A stretch of DNA of 31,109 nt, taken from contig CAZLRH010000034.1 in the NCBI GenBank assembly GCA_964562015.1, positions 1 through 31,109 on the forward strand, in the 5' to 3' direction. How positions within the stretch are numbered: position 1 is the stretch's first letter; each line of letters opens with the position of its first letter. This stretch comes from CAZLRH01 sp964562015. Lineage in GTDB: Bacteria > Verrucomicrobiota > Verrucomicrobiia > Opitutales > JABDGR01. Shown here in pieces: positions 30,401-31,109 of the stretch. The translations under genes were made by a program, and so were the position numbers. The notes beneath the pieces were generated by a model. That model did not search any database, was not told the origin of the DNA, and was given only the letters and a program-made list of their open reading frames with translations.

Positions 30401-31109
30401 CCACGGAGCGGTCCGCAGGCAGCGACCCCCTCAATGCGGCCTCGCATCCGGTCATTCCGGCCGCGCCGGGGAACGTCACGGTGAAAAACTTGCGGCCGGT
30501 GTATGATGGCTATGGCAACGTGGTCAGTTATCTCGGCGGCGTGATTGATGTGCAATGGAGTCCGGTGACGGTGCCTGGTCAGGCCGTCGGCTATTTCGTG
30601 CAGCGGAGCGAAGGTCTTTCCGGCAACTGGGTCTCGGTCGCTTTTTCCTTGGGCGGAACCAGTTGGGCCTCCCACACGGAGGTGGCCGGGCACGCTTACC
30701 GTTATCGGGTGTGCGCGGCCTACTTGGGCATCAAGGGTCCGTATTCGAATCCCGCTCCGCTGCAGCCCATCCAGCGTTTGACCGACGCCGTGGGCTATGC
30801 GAACGCCAGCGGCTGGATCGAGATTTCCGCGGGCGCTGATTTGGATGGCGACGGCGTCTCCAACGCCGCCGAGATGGCCGCGGGCACGGACCCGTTTAAC
30901 GCCGATTCCGATGGCGACGGGGTGATAGACGGCCAGGACGGTTCGCCCCTGGACCCCACGACGACCACGGGCTCCGGCATCGGCGGCGGCGGCAACACCT
31001 CCGGTGGCGGTTCCGGCGGGAACACCTCGGGTGGCGGCGGGCCGCCGACTCTGGCGGTGCCGGCCGGGTTTACGGTGATGAATGTGCGGCCCGTCACGTC
31101 CGATGGCCA
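27454..31109 (+). CDS. Large secreted TSP3-repeat / FN3 protein, 3' end outside the window
   Basis: The frame is open from ATG 27454 (or ATG 27460) to the window edge with no stop: 1218 codons so far. The signal peptide has core LTIFLFLCMALGMQA. A unique N-terminal domain (WPNYPPWWLESNVAID to about codon 185) is followed by Asp-rich calcium-binding thrombospondin type 3-like repeats (DTDGDGLSD pattern), a Trp/Gly-rich region, an FN3-like domain, a second longer TSP3 block with GLPDGWEVAHGLNP modules, a second FN3-like domain (APGNVTVKNLRPV), a third TSP3 block, a Gly-rich linker, and the start of a third FN3-like domain (VPAGFTVMNVRPV). It is probably a calcium-stiffened cell-surface or exported protein. 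Its C-terminal sorting or anchoring signal is not visible. Confidence 0.92.
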   Translation, partial: MPMTTRKKSAHLTIFLFLCMALGMQADWPNYPPWWLESNVAIDQPAAAGAPTYPWWTMYQNLTPNVARMQQVATAARDYLDVQLASVGGAGPVIDGVVANFTTNDTLLNSGLTLAQLNGVAEAFYDRLLDVGYDPRAMLVARGYPSNWPYDYAWAPADMTSPLLTTNAHLADVFGFDLTNFTIPADVDADWDGLPDIWEVAHNLSPFSFSGNDGPDGDPDGDGLTNAEEYAFGTNPQSSDTNSDGISDYEEFMAGQDSSNVDSDGDGLSDAEELAYSTDPFNADTDGDGLSDGLELSYGTDPHVRDTDGDGISDGDEVMWYGTDPLNPDTDGDGVNDYYDAYPLDPTRQHLLAVEFSVVDLGAGEPVAINSGGDVLVSGGWYYHNHQFYAVPDGISWDTVREDGRLSGTQDDTGYDAVWGPRDGDPWIYVPPSGGGDGSGGGPDSFDDGLAMLDWYPDIEILDGPNLESVDNGLYTYDVWYAADNSNYHEEISWGVNGGWGGSGYDAGQGGGGTSGGWTGGDGSGNGPDSDGGAPVAAADLEGIMPFYVEADYPNPPWTGGPIQINTGSGFAFAGTYASSDGTTNTVLLIGAARDTDDDGVNDTWDGQIYVPPPPSDNSAPAPATPGSFSVDNTLPEAWVTASTLNLRRLFLSWDPVTLDGETVVYDLLRQRQRLNPYEAPGTWVIIAADLTAPSYTDTLVSTVYHYRYRVRARVAGTARSSTWSDPTPTNFLTPLAPPSINLAADTDGDGLTNAYELAHGTNYAALDTDGDGLPDGWEVAHGLNPLSAVGNDGADGDPDDDGLSNLQEYLHGTDPHNADTNGDGASDGWEVAHGYSPTSTDTDGDGLPNAWELAYGLDPLSATGDDGAGGDPDHDGLENWEELFWGTNPKNADTDGDGMNDAWEIEYNFNPKHASTSGFDAPGTDLDGDGLTNLQESQLGTNPRVADTDGDGWSDKWEYDHGKNPLVDDRFTDWDGDGINNATERSAGSDPLNAASHPVIPAAPGNVTVKNLRPVYDGYGNVVSYLGGVIDVQWSPVTVPGQAVGYFVQRSEGLSGNWVSVAFSLGGTSWASHTEVAGHAYRYRVCAAYLGIKGPYSNPAPLQPIQRLTDAVGYANASGWIEISAGADLDGDGVSNAAEMAAGTDPFNADSDGDGVIDGQDGSPLDPTTTTGSGIGGGGNTSGGGSGGNTSGGGGPPTLAVPAGFTVMNVRPVTSDG
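28012..28476 (+). repeat. TSP3-like calcium-binding repeat block 1
   Basis: About seven Asp-rich units, such as DVDADWDGLPD, DGDPDGDGLTN, DTNSDGISDY, DSDGDGLSD, DTDGDGLSDG, DTDGDGISDG and DTDGDGVND, are spaced mostly by 20-24 residues and linked by YGTDPxxxD segments. At DNA level the block repeats GACACCGACGGCGACGG with small changes. Confidence 0.88.
29311..29652 (+). other. FN3-like domain 1 of the surface protein
   Basis: The translation begins PATPGSFSVDNTL and continues LFLSWDPVTLDGETVVYDLL, SYTDTLVSTVYHYRYRVRA and STWSDPTP. This is the Trp, Tyr-x-Tyr and final S-x-P pattern of fibronectin type III domains, located between TSP3 blocks 1 and 2. Confidence 0.65.
29689..30435 (+). repeat. 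TSP3-like calcium-binding repeat block 2
   Basis: About nine to ten Asp-rich units are mixed with a longer module of the form GLPDGWEVAHGLNPLSA, then NDGADGDPDDDGLSN, which recurs with GLPNAWELAYGLDPLSA and with the opening of block 1. Repeats of GACACCGACGGCGACGGC are frequent in the DNA, and the block is the most repetitive stretch of the window. Confidence 0.88.
30457..30771 (+). other. FN3-like domain 2 of the surface protein
   Basis: The domain opens AAPGNVTVKNLRPVYDGYGN, with VIDVQWSPVTVPGQAVGYFV, HAYRYRVCAAYLG and GPYSNPAPL. Its start matches the sequence beginning again near 31057 (VPAGFTVMNVRPV), showing that FN3/TSP3 cassettes continue beyond the window. Confidence 0.65.
30838..30960 (+). 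repeat. TSP3-like calcium-binding repeat block 3 and Gly-rich linker
   Basis: Two to three units are seen (DLDGDGVSNAAEMAAGTDPF, DSDGDGVIDGQDGSPLDPT). A Gly/Ser/Thr-rich linker at 30961-31044, itself a near-repeat of GGGNTSGGGSGG, follows and leads into another FN3-like start. Confidence 0.8.

Noticed and set aside
27445..30693. Reverse-strand frames of 389 and 594 codons rich in VAVGV and IG repeats
   Set aside because: They are the complement of the Asp/Gly TSP3 repeats; the forward frame has a signal peptide and ordered domains, so the reverse frames are artefacts of repetitive codons.
28012..30960. Regular short DNA repeats suggesting a CRISPR array
   Set aside because: The repeats are in frame, encode DTDGDG calcium-binding units and lack uniform spacers; no cas genes are present.

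Overview
The window is a GC-rich piece of a bacterial chromosome from a draft assembly; a run of exactly 100 N at 5672-5771 marks a scaffold gap. The best guess for the host is a member of Verrucomicrobiota, close to Opitutae. This is inferred from the immunoglobulin-like domain protein, the thrombospondin type 3 (TSP3) / fibronectin type III (FN3) surface protein, the Ala/Pro-linked cytochrome c lipoprotein and the frequent lack of Shine-Dalgarno sequences. No rRNA or other taxonomic marker is present to settle it.

Layout. (1) 1-2631: housekeeping end of the ribosomal protein region, with the end of rpoA, rplQ, a small zinc-ribbon membrane protein and guaA. (2) 2655-4522: an accessory islet. 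It holds an AT-richer reverse-strand gene combining a zinc ribbon with a nucleoside deoxyribosyltransferase-like domain, a 53-residue antitoxin-like gene, and a RelB/RelE-type toxin-antitoxin pair whose promoter lies in a perfect inverted repeat and probably gives a leaderless mRNA. (3) 4749-5505: a STAS-domain anti-sigma-factor antagonist and a three-helix membrane protein. (4) 5772-11725: a tripartite RND efflux operon (adaptor cut by the gap, inner-membrane pump, outer-membrane channel), facing a cytochrome c lipoprotein gene on the other strand. (5) 12525-26045: a Wsp-type chemosensory cluster. (6) 26082-31109: two small membrane/secreted proteins of unknown function and the first 3.6 kb of a large secreted TSP3/FN3 repeat protein that runs off the window.

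The main discovery candidate is region 5. Gene order and sequence follow the wspA-B-C-D-E-F-R order of Pseudomonas: receptor(s), CheW, CheR-TPR, CheW, CheA-receiver hybrid, CheB, response regulator. The last gene has a WspR-like receiver, but its output is a SpoIIE/RsbU-type PP2C phosphatase and not a GGDEF diguanylate cyclase. It is followed by an RsbW-like anti-sigma kinase, and a STAS antagonist lies about 7.5 kb upstream of the first receptor gene. The inferred pathway is: Cache-domain receptors, then a WspE-like kinase, then phosphorylation of a PP2C phosphatase, then dephosphorylation of a STAS antagonist, then release of a sigma factor. That would be a surface/chemical-sensing array wired to partner switching and not to cyclic-di-GMP. 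The kinase also carries two tandem Hpt phosphotransfer domains, and a small secreted Ig-domain gene sits between the wspF-like and wspR-like genes.

No tRNA, rRNA, CRISPR array, insertion sequence or prophage was seen. All functional calls rest on reading motifs by eye; no database search was possible.
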